From an uncultured Acetatifactor sp. (GTDB taxonomy: Bacteria; Bacillota; Clostridia; Lachnospirales; Lachnospiraceae), in contig CAKRYI010000003.1 of the NCBI GenBank assembly GCA_934426825.1, forward strand, positions 79,556 through 143,555: a stretch of DNA of 64,000 nucleotides. The letters are read 5' to 3'. How positions within the stretch are numbered: the stretch's first letter is position 1; every line of letters starts with the position of its first letter. The translations under genes were made by a program, and so were the position numbers. The notes under the pieces were generated by a model, which was not told where the DNA came from, did no database searches, and worked only from the letters and a program-made list of their open reading frames with translations. Positions 44,983 to 53,354 of the stretch are shown piece by piece.

Positions 44983-45960
44983 ATGAAAAAGTTCATGAAA
45001 ACGTGCGCAATCATAGCGCTTGTATTATTCATAGCAGGTGTGGCGATGGCGGTAACTGCCGGAACCATTAAAGGGACTTCCGCGATAGGAGATGTTGTGG
45101 AAAGCGTCACGGGCGGTAAGGTTCATGTGAATCTGGATGATTTAGCCGACAACTGGGGTGTTTTTATCGGTGAGGGAGATTCCGGTGAAAATGGCGGATA
45201 CTACAACATTTCCGAACAGGATATGTTCAGTGATGACTATGAAATCTTAGAGGGAGATGTGAAACAAGATTATCCGGGAGAGGAAATCCACAGCCTTATA
45301 GTCGAGGTGAGCGGTTGTACGCTGACGCTGGAGCCCACCGAGGAGGAGAATTATTATGTAGAAGCCAACGACATTGGAAAATTTCAGTGTTACGAAGAGG
45401 ATGGCGTGCTTTATCTGAAGGCCTCCCAGCCCGTGGGAGAGTGGAAAAATATAAACAAGGCTTCCAAAGAACATGCCATAACCTTGTATGTGCCGATTTA
45501 TTATTCCTTTCAGGATTTAGCGGTGAATCTGGGTGCCGGTATTGTGGATATGAGCAGGATTAGAGCACAGAACTTGGATATGGAAGTCGGCGCAGGACAG
45601 ATAAATGTGGACGGCATAGAGGCTTGTACCTGTCAACTGAATGCCGGCATGGGAGAGATTGTGCTGAAGGATATGGCAGTGGAAAACATGCAGGCGGAAA
45701 CCGGAATGGGACACCTTGAGCTGTCCGGAAGCATTCTGGAAAGTGCAGAGGTGCAGTGTTCCATGGGCGCGGTGGAAATGTACCTTTCCGGCAGCGAAAA
45801 GGATTATAATTATGAAGTGTCCGCAGCCATGGGCAGCGTTACCCTGGGTGGAAAGGAATACAGCGGATTTTCCGAAGAAAAGGAAGTGGATAACGGCGCA
45901 GACGTAACGCTACAGCTTGACTGCGCCATGGGAAGTATCGATGTTACTTTTGCAGACTAA
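44983..45960 (+). CDS. DUF4097-family beta-strand repeat protein
   Basis: This 325-residue protein has one N-terminal transmembrane helix (about residues 7-28), then a beta-helix of short repeats, for example NLGAGIVDMSRI, EVGAGQINVDGI, NAGMGEIVLKDM, ETGMGHLELSG, CSMGAVEMYL, AAMGSVTLGG. The repeats follow the G.G.I.. pattern of DUF4097 adhesin-like domains. The start at 44983 is set by GGAGGAGA. It is the last gene of the PadR operon and overlaps the convergent pyridoxal kinase gene by 4 bp. It probably senses or stabilises the envelope. Confidence 0.88.
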   Translation: MKKFMKTCAIIALVLFIAGVAMAVTAGTIKGTSAIGDVVESVTGGKVHVNLDDLADNWGVFIGEGDSGENGGYYNISEQDMFSDDYEILEGDVKQDYPGEEIHSLIVEVSGCTLTLEPTEEENYYVEANDIGKFQCYEEDGVLYLKASQPVGEWKNINKASKEHAITLYVPIYYSFQDLAVNLGAGIVDMSRIRAQNLDMEVGAGQINVDGIEACTCQLNAGMGEIVLKDMAVENMQAETGMGHLELSGSILESAEVQCSMGAVEMYLSGSEKDYNYEVSAAMGSVTLGGKEYSGFSEEKEVDNGADVTLQLDCAMGSIDVTFAD

Positions 45961-46820
45961 TTCTCAGAAAACAAATGCCAAAGATATTTTTCAAAAATAA
46001 CGCCCTCCTGTACCGGAACGCCGGCGGCTTCGCTTCCGTGAATACAGAGCGCCACAAAATCGGCGGCTTTACGGACGGATTCGTCGAGGGGAACCTGATG
46101 CAGGGCGTCGGCAGCGAGAACGGAAGCAAACAAATCACCGGTGCCCGGACGGGAATGTCCGGCACTGGGGACGGAATACAGGCTTCCGTCATGCGTCTGT
46201 CTTCTATAAATATAATTGGAAAAGCAATCGCTGTTTTGCAGACCGGTGATTACCATGTCGCCGGGGCAGAGCAGGGAGAGCTTTTCACAGAGTTTCTCCA
46301 ATTCCGGCGTTGTCCAGCCGGAGTTTTTGTATGTGCTGTCGGTCAATAGACACGCCTCCGTAATGTTGGGGGTAATCAAATCTGCATGGGAAATCAGCCT
46401 GCGCATCCGCTCACAGTGTTCTTTCGTAATGGTGGAGTATGCCTTTCCATGGTCGCCCATCACCGGGTCCAACAGAACAAAGGGAGGCTTAAAGTCCTGT
46501 ATAAATTCCTCCACAATGTTCATCTGCTCCACACTGCCTAAGAATCCGCAGTAAAGACCGTCAAAGGAGATTCCAAGCTCTTTCCATGCGTTAAGATATT
46601 CCCGGATATGCGGGGTGTAATCGTCAAAATAGCATACGGGAAATCCCAGGTGATTGGACAAAATGGAAGCAGGCACAGGGCATACCTGTATCTGCATGGC
46701 ACTGATAACGGGCAGGGACACTGTTGTGGAACAGCGTCCGAACCCTGCAATATCATTTATCATGGCGAGCCGGGGAACATTTCCGCATCCGGCGGTTGTT
46801 TCACTTCTCAAATCAGTCAT
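45957..46820 (-). CDS. pyridoxamine/pyridoxal kinase
   Basis: This 287-residue ribokinase-fold enzyme phosphorylates vitamin B6 vitamers to the coenzyme precursor. Motifs are LAMINDIAGFGRCST, LSNHLGFP, VLLDPVMGDHGKAYST, ITPNITEACLLTD and the ATP-binding RPGTGDLFASVLAA with the catalytic Asp. The start at 46820 follows GAGG by 6 bp; the ATG two codons earlier is less well placed. The gene overlaps the stop of an ECF transporter gene by 8 bp, which points to a B6 uptake-and-trapping unit. Confidence 0.9.
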   Translation of the reverse strand: MTDLRSETTAGCGNVPRLAMINDIAGFGRCSTTVSLPVISAMQIQVCPVPASILSNHLGFPVCYFDDYTPHIREYLNAWKELGISFDGLYCGFLGSVEQMNIVEEFIQDFKPPFVLLDPVMGDHGKAYSTITKEHCERMRRLISHADLITPNITEACLLTDSTYKNSGWTTPELEKLCEKLSLLCPGDMVITGLQNSDCFSNYIYRRQTHDGSLYSVPSAGHSRPGTGDLFASVLAADALHQVPLDESVRKAADFVALCIHGSEAAGVPVQEGVIFEKYLWHLFSEN

Positions 46821-47778
46821 TTGCATCCTCTTTTTTAGAATTATCTTTTCCTTCCGGTGTGACCTCTACGAACAGACCGGCTTTTTTCAAAGCGGGGCGC
46901 AGTGCCAAATAGAACACGGAGGAAGCAATCACGGCTACCACTGCATTGACGGAGGTGGTGAGCGTGCTCATCTTTGCCAAAGCTGCGGAGAGCTCCTGAG
47001 GAACCCCTAACAGGTACATCTTATAAAAATATCCCACCAGCGGGTCTGCAACCACATTAAATGCCATACCGCAGAAAGCTGCCAAAATCGTCATTCCCGT
47101 AATGTATTTCCGGGAGTGCTTGCGGCTGATCTTTCCGATATTATGCGCCACCAGACCGACAATCAGACCGATGCACAGCTTTAACAGGAAAGTCTTGGGA
47201 GCACTGGTTACATAGGAAGTGGTTAAATCACCGATGGTCATACCGACGGCACCGGCAAGACCGCCCCAGTATCCGCCTAACAAAAGGGCTGCCAGTACGC
47301 AGAATACATTGCCGAAATGGAAAGCGGTCTTTTCGGGACCCACCGGAATGTCAATTTTCAAAAAGGCAAAACCGATATAGCAAAGTGCTGCCAGGAGACC
47401 TGCCTGCGCCAGACGGCTGATGTCTGTTTTTTTGGTTACGGCAATACCGAGCAGTGCGTTGTACAGTCCCTTTGCCACTAAGAGGATGGCAAAAAAGGTT
47501 GCGGTCAGACCGAAGGAATAGGGACGCTCCAAATCCAGTTTCTGGTCGGAGAGGGTGCTCTTTTCTGCGCTCAGGGCATCCTTGTCACCGCTTTCGGTGC
47601 CGTCCTCAATGGCCTGAATCTGTGTTTTCAGCTCGGAAATCTGACTCGCAAGAGGCAGGGATTCCTGATAGCTGGTATTGTGTGCGTGTACGGTAAAAAT
47701 CAGACTGGCAATCAACAGGACAACACCGACAATCAACAGTCCGTAACTTTTTCTTCTTTCTATTGTAGTAGTTTCCAT
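46813..47778 (-). CDS. ECF transporter S-component, probable vitamin B6 uptake
   Basis: This 321-residue membrane protein has an N-terminal helix, a periplasmic-side coiled segment of about 55 residues with LKTQIQAIEDGTESGDKD, and then an S-component core of about six helices (AALCYIGFAFLKIDIPVG, FHFGNVFCVLAALLLGGYWGG, GLAGAVGMTIGDL). AAGGAG lies 9 bp before the ATG at 47778. Overlap with the pyridoxamine kinase gene suggests the substrate is a B6 vitamer, as in PdxU-type S-components; this is inference from context. The N-terminal extension is not usual for S-components. Confidence 0.85.
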   Translation of the reverse strand: METTTIERRKSYGLLIVGVVLLIASLIFTVHAHNTSYQESLPLASQISELKTQIQAIEDGTESGDKDALSAEKSTLSDQKLDLERPYSFGLTATFFAILLVAKGLYNALLGIAVTKKTDISRLAQAGLLAALCYIGFAFLKIDIPVGPEKTAFHFGNVFCVLAALLLGGYWGGLAGAVGMTIGDLTTSYVTSAPKTFLLKLCIGLIVGLVAHNIGKISRKHSRKYITGMTILAAFCGMAFNVVADPLVGYFYKMYLLGVPQELSAALAKMSTLTTSVNAVVAVIASSVFYLALRPALKKAGLFVEVTPEGKDNSKKEDAND

Positions 47779-47880
47779 AATATCTGTCTCCTTTGCATGG
47801 GTAAATCTGCGCGCTTCATTTATGTCAGAGACAGTGTAACGGATGAATGGCATTGTAAAAAGAGCCAGAACGAACTTTTT

Positions 47881-49734
47881 TTACCATACCAGTTTGATTC
47901 GATATTGTTTGAGCCAGTAGTTAATCTGCAATAAATATGCCATAAGCTGGGGCCCCGCCATGAGCTGACCGTAAAAAGGCTTGCCGTAATCGGAGGGGCA
48001 TTGCAGGTATTTTTCGGTTTTGCGCAAATCAATCAGTTCTCCCAAAGGGGCATTTTTGTCCCGCAGAACGGATAGGAGTTCTCTTTTTAAAAGGGCTTCG
48101 TAGGCAGGGTCATAGGTTTTGGGGTAGGGACTTTTGCGCCGGTACAATACCTCATCGGGAAGATAGTCGGTGGCGGCTTCCCTGAGTAGTCCTTTCACCA
48201 CACCGTTGTGACATTTCATATCCCATGGGACATTCCAGACATATTCCACGATACGGTGGTCGGCAAGCGGAACTCTTGCCTCTAACCCGGTGTGCATGCT
48301 GGTGCGGTCCATGCGGTCTAAGAGCGTCTGCATAAACCATTTCAGATTCAGATAGGAAATTTCCCTGCGCCTCTTTTCCTCCGGAGAGTCCTCCGACAGA
48401 GTGGGAGTCTCCGAAACGGTGGCTTGATATGCCTCTTTGACATAGTCCTCTATGGGCAGAAGGGGCAAAACCTCGTCACGAAGTAGCATGGTTCGGGGAC
48501 TTAAATCCATGGACCACGGGAAACAGTCTGCGTCAAAACAATCTTTTTTGTGAAACCAAGGATAACCGCCGAAAATTTCATCCGCACATTCCCCGGTGAG
48601 AGTGACCTTGTGCCGCGCAGCTACCTGCCGGCAGAAATAGAGCATGGAGGATTCCACGTCCGCCATGCAGGGTAAATCCCTTGCGCCCACCGCTTCAAAC
48701 AGATAGTCGTACAAATCCCCGTTGGTACATTCCAAATACCGGTGCTCGGTGCCCGCATATTCTACCATCTTATCCACCCACGGGCGGTCCTGTGAGGGCT
48801 GAAAGGCGTTTGCCTTGAAATTGGCGTCGTTATCCTTAAAGTCAAAGGAGTAGGTGGATAGTTTCCTGCCCTGTTTTTGCAGCTCGCGGCTGCACACGGA
48901 GGTGACAAAGCTGCTATCTACGCCGCCGGAGAGGAAGGTGCAGATGGGAACGTCCGAGAGCATCTGCATTTTGACGGCATCCGTCACAAGATACCGGGTG
49001 CGCTCCACGGTCTGTTCCCATGAGTCCTTGTGGGGCAGGCTTTCCAACTGCCAGTAGGGAAAGGTGTGAACGGCGGAGCCCTGAAATTCCAGACAATGTC
49101 CGGGGCGCACCTCCAAAATGCCCCGGAAAACGCCCTTTCCGTAAGTCTTTGCGGGACCGAGTCCGAACACTTCGCATAATCCTTCCCTGTCCACTACCGC
49201 CTCCATGCCCGGATAGGACAGGATTCCTTTTATTTCGGAGGAAAAAATCAGGGTATTTTCCCGGACGGTATAAAACAGAGGTTTTACCCCAAGCCTGTCA
49301 CGGACAAGCAGGAGAGTTTGGAGGCTTTCATCCCAGATACAGAAAGAAAAAATACCATTTAATTCTTTGACATATTCTCTGCCGTGGAGAAGATAGCCGG
49401 CTAAAATCACCTCCGTGTCACAGGTGGTGGTAAATTCCATGCCCTCCGCCTGCAACTGTCTGCGCAGTATGGGCATATTGTAGATTTCTCCGTTAAAACA
49501 GATGGTGGCAATGTGGTCGTTCCACTGCTTTTTCATGGGCTGATGACCGCCCGCCGGGTCCAAAATGGACAGGCGTACATGAGAAAGCCCGCAGTGCATG
49601 GAGAGAAATACCCCGTCCTCGTCCGGTCCCCTGTGTTTCTGGCGGCGGTTCATTTCCTGAAGGGTATGATACCACTTTCCGGGTTCCTCCTTGAAGTTAC
49701 GGTTATAATTACAAAATCCGGCAATTCCACACAT
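47881..49734 (-). CDS. asnB: asparagine synthase (glutamine-hydrolysing)
   Basis: This 617-residue enzyme has an N-terminal class II amidotransferase domain with the nucleophile Cys2 in MCGIAGF, HRGPDEDG and CFNGEIYN, and a C-terminal synthetase domain with the PP-loop LSGGVDSS and LTGECADEIFGGYPWF. It makes asparagine from aspartate, glutamine and ATP. AAAGGAG precedes the ATG. It starts 12 bp after dpaB and so lies in the dipicolinate operon, which suggests that it is also expressed during sporulation. A separate ammonia-dependent asnA lies about 13 kb away. Confidence 0.96.
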   Translation of the reverse strand: MCGIAGFCNYNRNFKEEPGKWYHTLQEMNRRQKHRGPDEDGVFLSMHCGLSHVRLSILDPAGGHQPMKKQWNDHIATICFNGEIYNMPILRRQLQAEGMEFTTTCDTEVILAGYLLHGREYVKELNGIFSFCIWDESLQTLLLVRDRLGVKPLFYTVRENTLIFSSEIKGILSYPGMEAVVDREGLCEVFGLGPAKTYGKGVFRGILEVRPGHCLEFQGSAVHTFPYWQLESLPHKDSWEQTVERTRYLVTDAVKMQMLSDVPICTFLSGGVDSSFVTSVCSRELQKQGRKLSTYSFDFKDNDANFKANAFQPSQDRPWVDKMVEYAGTEHRYLECTNGDLYDYLFEAVGARDLPCMADVESSMLYFCRQVAARHKVTLTGECADEIFGGYPWFHKKDCFDADCFPWSMDLSPRTMLLRDEVLPLLPIEDYVKEAYQATVSETPTLSEDSPEEKRRREISYLNLKWFMQTLLDRMDRTSMHTGLEARVPLADHRIVEYVWNVPWDMKCHNGVVKGLLREAATDYLPDEVLYRRKSPYPKTYDPAYEALLKRELLSVLRDKNAPLGELIDLRKTEKYLQCPSDYGKPFYGQLMAGPQLMAYLLQINYWLKQYRIKLVW

Positions 49735-49746
49735 GACGGCTCCTTT

Positions 49747-50346
49747 CTAGGAATTTCTACCCGAATAGTCCACTAAAAGCGGCTGAATTTGTTTTTGTTC
49801 CAGTGCCAGTTCCAGTGCGGGCAGTAACAGACCGGTGTCCGCCACTAGGGAGTTGGGCTTGCTTTTCCAGTTGTCCTGACCGAAAGGCACAAAGAAAATA
49901 TGCTTTGTATTCAGCAAAAGTCCGATATTTTTCAAGTTCATGCCAAGCCCGTCATTGGTAGAGATGGAGATAAGCAACGGCTTGTTGTTACGAAGGTGCG
50001 CCTTTGCAGCCATCAGAACCGGCGAGTCCGTGATGCCGTTGGCGAGTTTGGCAGCAGTATTCCCTGTACAGGGCAGAATCACCAGTATATCGAGATACCC
50101 TTTCGGACCGATAGGCTCCGCCTCCTCAATCCGGCGGATGGGAGTGCGCCCGGTGATGGCGGTAATTTTTTCCAGATATTCTTCGGGGGTGCCGAAACGG
50201 CTTGTGATGGTCTGGGAGGAATCGGAGAGAATCGGATATATATCCGCTCTGGCGTCCGCAAGATTCTGAAGCTGTTTAAACATTTTTTCAAAGGTACAAA
50301 AAGAACCGGTCAGTGCGACACCGACCTTTTTCCCGGTAAGAGTCAT
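49747..50346 (-). CDS. dpaB: dipicolinate synthase subunit B
   Basis: This 199-residue flavoprotein-like subunit acts with DpaA in the mother cell to make dipicolinic acid for the spore core. Visible motifs are GKKVGVALTGSFCTF, the LVILPCTGNTAAKLANGITDSPVLMAAKAHLRN-type flavin-binding block, and FVPFGQDNWKSKPNSLVAD. Order and length fit the SpoVFB/DpaB family. It is 26 bp after dpaA. Confidence 0.94.
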   Translation of the reverse strand: MTLTGKKVGVALTGSFCTFEKMFKQLQNLADARADIYPILSDSSQTITSRFGTPEEYLEKITAITGRTPIRRIEEAEPIGPKGYLDILVILPCTGNTAAKLANGITDSPVLMAAKAHLRNNKPLLISISTNDGLGMNLKNIGLLLNTKHIFFVPFGQDNWKSKPNSLVADTGLLLPALELALEQKQIQPLLVDYSGRNS

Positions 50347-50372
50347 AGCAGTATAACCATTCCTTTCTATAT

Positions 50373-51239
50373 TTATGCGCAGGGTGCGGCTTTTTCAAGG
50401 ACATATTCCGCAAGCCGCCTGGCGGAACTGTAACCGGCATATTTTCCGGGCAGCCCCGGACAGTGGAGGACGGAAATGTCATGCCGTGCGGCGGCGTCTA
50501 AATTCACACCGCCCGCTCCGGAGGCAATGTCGATGATGAGGGTGCCGGGGCTTAAGCATTGCAGACAATCTTCCGTCAATATCTTAGAAGGTATGGTGTT
50601 AAAAATATATTCAAAATTGCAGATTTCCGGGCAAAGCGCGGACAGGGCAAGAGTATCCGTGCCGAGGGAATCAGCGAGGGATAATTCCTGCAAATTCCGG
50701 CTGCACACGGTCACGCGGGCGCTCAGGCCGCGCAGCTTGTCGGCAAGTACCTTGCCGCACCTTCCGTAGCCTAAAACCAGACAACGGCTGTGATGGAGAT
50801 TGGTGTCCTTATGCAGCAATGCCTCCGCAATGGCGCCCTCCGCCGTGGCAATGGCGTTGAAAATCGTCAGGGATTCGTCCGTCATGAAATCATAGCAGGA
50901 AATTTCCCTTGTTTCGCAGTGGTGGCGGAAGGTCTCCGGTATGATACCGCCGAAAATATGATGGTGTTTTCGCAGACACCGTTTCAGTTCGGCGAGGGAA
51001 ACCAAGGGCATACTTTCCTGAAAAAAGAGGTAGTCGTTTTTTTGAAATGGAATACCGAAAACCAGTATATGAGATGCACTGACGGCATCCTGTAGGCTGT
51101 CGGCACGGCAGGCGGGCGGACTTTTTGGCAGAGTTACAGTACCGTAGCTGATGGTGCGCAGCCCTTTTTCCTGAAAGACCTGTGCCATGCACGCGGTACG
51201 CCTGTCACCTCCGATGATGGCAATGTCAAACTTTTTCAT
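50373..51239 (-). CDS. dpaA: dipicolinate synthase subunit A
   Basis: This 288-residue Rossmann-fold subunit of dipicolinate synthase has the N-terminal DIAIIGGDRRTACMAQ and an NAD(P)-binding LVLGYGRCGKVLADKLRG (about residues 150-168). The C-terminal HCPGLPGKYAGYSSARRLAEYV is characteristic of the family. The gene starts a dpaA-dpaB-asnB run on the minus strand. A possible sigma-K promoter lies upstream. It shows that the organism can make endospores, or is derived from a spore former. Confidence 0.95.
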   Translation of the reverse strand: MKKFDIAIIGGDRRTACMAQVFQEKGLRTISYGTVTLPKSPPACRADSLQDAVSASHILVFGIPFQKNDYLFFQESMPLVSLAELKRCLRKHHHIFGGIIPETFRHHCETREISCYDFMTDESLTIFNAIATAEGAIAEALLHKDTNLHHSRCLVLGYGRCGKVLADKLRGLSARVTVCSRNLQELSLADSLGTDTLALSALCPEICNFEYIFNTIPSKILTEDCLQCLSPGTLIIDIASGAGGVNLDAAARHDISVLHCPGLPGKYAGYSSARRLAEYVLEKAAPCA

Positions 51240-51269
51240 AGTGCTCTCCCTTATGCAACCTATAGTTTT

Positions 51270-51298
51270 AAAAGTATGTGAGGGGGCGGGGGTCGGTG
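51270..51298 (-). promoter_or_regulatory. possible sigma-K promoter of dpaA
   Basis: On the minus strand CACC (-35, 51295-51298), a 16-bp spacer and CATACTTTT (-10, 51270-51278) resemble the sigma-K pattern AC-N16-CATAnnnTA with one mismatch at the end of the -10. Sporulation control of dpaAB is known in other spore formers. The match is weak. Confidence 0.35.
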
Positions 51299-51372
51299 CA
51301 TGTTCAGAATGACTTGACTTTTGGAGGAGAGGTTGGTAGGGTGTGAATAGAAAAGATGCGAGGAGGAAAAAG

Positions 51373-52296
51373 TTGAAATTTATGAGAAAATTGAAAATCG
51401 TTCTTTGTGTTGTACTGGCGGTACTTGTGGCTGCTGTGGCGGGACTTGGTATCTGGCTGTATCCGGTTTACCGGGGAGCGGATTTTATGAACAGAAATAT
51501 GGATATGGGCAATCTGACATTTGATATGACGGTGACGCTGTCTGAGGAGAGGATGACGGACGCCCAGAGGGAACTTTTTACTGCCATATCCGGCATAACG
51601 GGCATTGCGGAGGAAGATTTCAGAACGCTGCATTTGCAGGGCAGTACTGGCGGGGATGTGATTTATGTGAAAATCACACCGCAGAACTGCGATACTCCGC
51701 TTACGGAGCTGTACCTGAGCGACGAAGCGGATATGCTGAACGGAACTATGATTTATGACAGAGTGCGCGGCAATCTGGTGCAGGGAAACGCTCTTTTGGA
51801 AAAACTGATTCCTGAGTGGAGCGGCGGAGAATACATTTCCATGGCTCAGGCGGAAGAAATGTTCGGAGTGGATTTGACAGGACTTAAAGAATTTTCCCTG
51901 TCTTCCTATAATAATCTGTTTTCCCTGAAAAAGTGTTTCGCGCTGTTTGCCATGATGCAGAGAACGAAGGATGCGGACGGAAACCGGGAATTTTATACGG
52001 AAAATGACAGCCTTCACATTACCCTGTGTGGAGGAGATTCCGACCGGATTCAGATTGCGGTGAATATTAACGATATGCCGCAAAGTCTGGAAAAGGCGGA
52101 CGCACTGTTAGCCAAGGCGGGGATTCAGAAGAGTCTTTCGGATAAGAAATTACTGCACTGCCTGCAAAGTGCCGAGGGTATGGTGACAGTGGGAGATGCA
52201 CCGGAAGTTCAGATGCCGGATTCTTTGCTGAATCAGGATGTGGTGGAAAAAATCAGCACGGTGAGGACGATTCTGCAGGAATTGTTTGGGGAGTAA
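51373..52296 (+). CDS. membrane-anchored hypothetical protein
   Basis: This protein of about 307 residues has a basic N-terminus and one transmembrane helix (IVLCVVLAVLVAAVAGLGIWLY). A large extracytoplasmic domain with several amphipathic strands and helices follows. No known domain is recognised. The start is probably TTG 51373, which has GAGGAGG 6 bp upstream; ATG 51382 and GTG 51343 are alternatives. It is transcribed away from dpaA and is alone on its strand before the secretion locus. Confidence 0.65.
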   Translation: MKFMRKLKIVLCVVLAVLVAAVAGLGIWLYPVYRGADFMNRNMDMGNLTFDMTVTLSEERMTDAQRELFTAISGITGIAEEDFRTLHLQGSTGGDVIYVKITPQNCDTPLTELYLSDEADMLNGTMIYDRVRGNLVQGNALLEKLIPEWSGGEYISMAQAEEMFGVDLTGLKEFSLSSYNNLFSLKKCFALFAMMQRTKDADGNREFYTENDSLHITLCGGDSDRIQIAVNINDMPQSLEKADALLAKAGIQKSLSDKKLLHCLQSAEGMVTVGDAPEVQMPDSLLNQDVVEKISTVRTILQELFGE

Positions 52297-52382
52297 GGCA
52301 GAGGGTGTATAGCAAAAAATTGAGATGCTCTATGTAAACACTGAAATAAAATGCGATAGTAATATTTATGAATCATATCTGT

Positions 52383-52411
52383 TTGCAATACTGAGTATAT
52401 TATGGTATGAT
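52383..52411 (+). promoter_or_regulatory. promoter of the type VII secretion locus
   Basis: TTGCAA (52383-52388), a 17-bp spacer and TATGAT (52406-52411). Transcription would start near 52418, leaving an 80-nt leader. The first gene has only a weak ribosome site. Confidence 0.6.
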
Positions 52412-52497
52412 TGTGACGTGTAAAAAAGAAAAACATTGAGACATCAATATTCTACTGGTACTCCACACCATGATACAAAAGAAATGGATGAAAAGAT

Positions 52498-53352
52498 ATG
52501 GAAGAATACTTTTTAAAGAAAATTACAGAAATTCACGGAGCAGAGGATGCCTCCTATCTATTGGAAAATAATGATATTTTCTACGACATCGGCTACAAAG
52601 TAATGCGGAATCAGGAAAATGCGAATCTGTTGAAATGTCATCATTTAAAATACAATGGGAAAATAAAATTAGTATATTTTACGCACGAATATATTTCAAT
52701 GGCAGACTATGTTACGACTGCAGACCCAAATACAATATTGAATTTGATTTACAGTTTAGTGAATGCGTTTATTCAAATTGAAAATCTTGGATTTTTAAAT
52801 ATGGCATGTATTGATAACCGCTTAGACCATGTGTATGTTGACATGGGCACGAACAGTGTAAAAATTATATATCTTCCGGTAAACATAGCCGGGATGCACA
52901 AAAACAAAAATGAATTTGATAATGAAATCAAGACACAGTTAGTGCAGCTGATTGAGCAGACAAGGGCAGCGGATACGCCTCAAATGCGTCAGACACTGGA
53001 AGTTTTGAAAGATGCAGCTTTAAAGCTGCCGGACATCCTTCAGAATTCTTCAATGATGCGGGGAATATCCATTCAGTCGATAAACGGACAATTTTGTTTC
53101 AATATTTGTGAAAATGAGTTCCTGATTGGTAAGAACAGTGACCGTGTACAGGGGGTTATTACCGGAAACAATGCGATTAGCAGAGTACACTGCAAAGTTA
53201 TCTGGAATACGGGACAGCATTATATTGTTGATATGGGGAGTTCCAATGGTACCTATGTGAACGGCAAGCGGATTTTACCGAATGAACCGGAGCCTATTTA
53301 CAATAACACGCAGATTAGAATAGCAAATGAAGACTTTATAGTACGAGGATAA
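52498..53352 (+). CDS. DUF6382-FHA domain protein, possible soluble EssB-type pseudokinase module
   Basis: This 284-residue cytoplasmic protein has two parts. Residues 1 to about 190 are a DUF6382-like domain: LLKCHHLKYNGKIKLVYFTH, a helical ILNLIYSLVNAFIQIENLGFLN and NRLDHVYVDMGTNSVKIIYLPV. The order of a small N-lobe, a helical lobe and a D...VYVD..N..K..Y strand pair resembles the pseudokinase part of EssB/YukC (inference). Residues about 205-284 are an FHA domain with FLIGKNSD, ISRVHCKV, SSNGTYVNGKRI, which binds phosphothreonine. No transmembrane helix is present, unlike EssB. It is the first gene of the type VII locus, 2 bp before the ATPase gene. Confidence 0.75.
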   Translation: MEEYFLKKITEIHGAEDASYLLENNDIFYDIGYKVMRNQENANLLKCHHLKYNGKIKLVYFTHEYISMADYVTTADPNTILNLIYSLVNAFIQIENLGFLNMACIDNRLDHVYVDMGTNSVKIIYLPVNIAGMHKNKNEFDNEIKTQLVQLIEQTRAADTPQMRQTLEVLKDAALKLPDILQNSSMMRGISIQSINGQFCFNICENEFLIGKNSDRVQGVITGNNAISRVHCKVIWNTGQHYIVDMGSSNGTYVNGKRILPNEPEPIYNNTQIRIANEDFIVRG

Positions 53353-53354
53353 AA

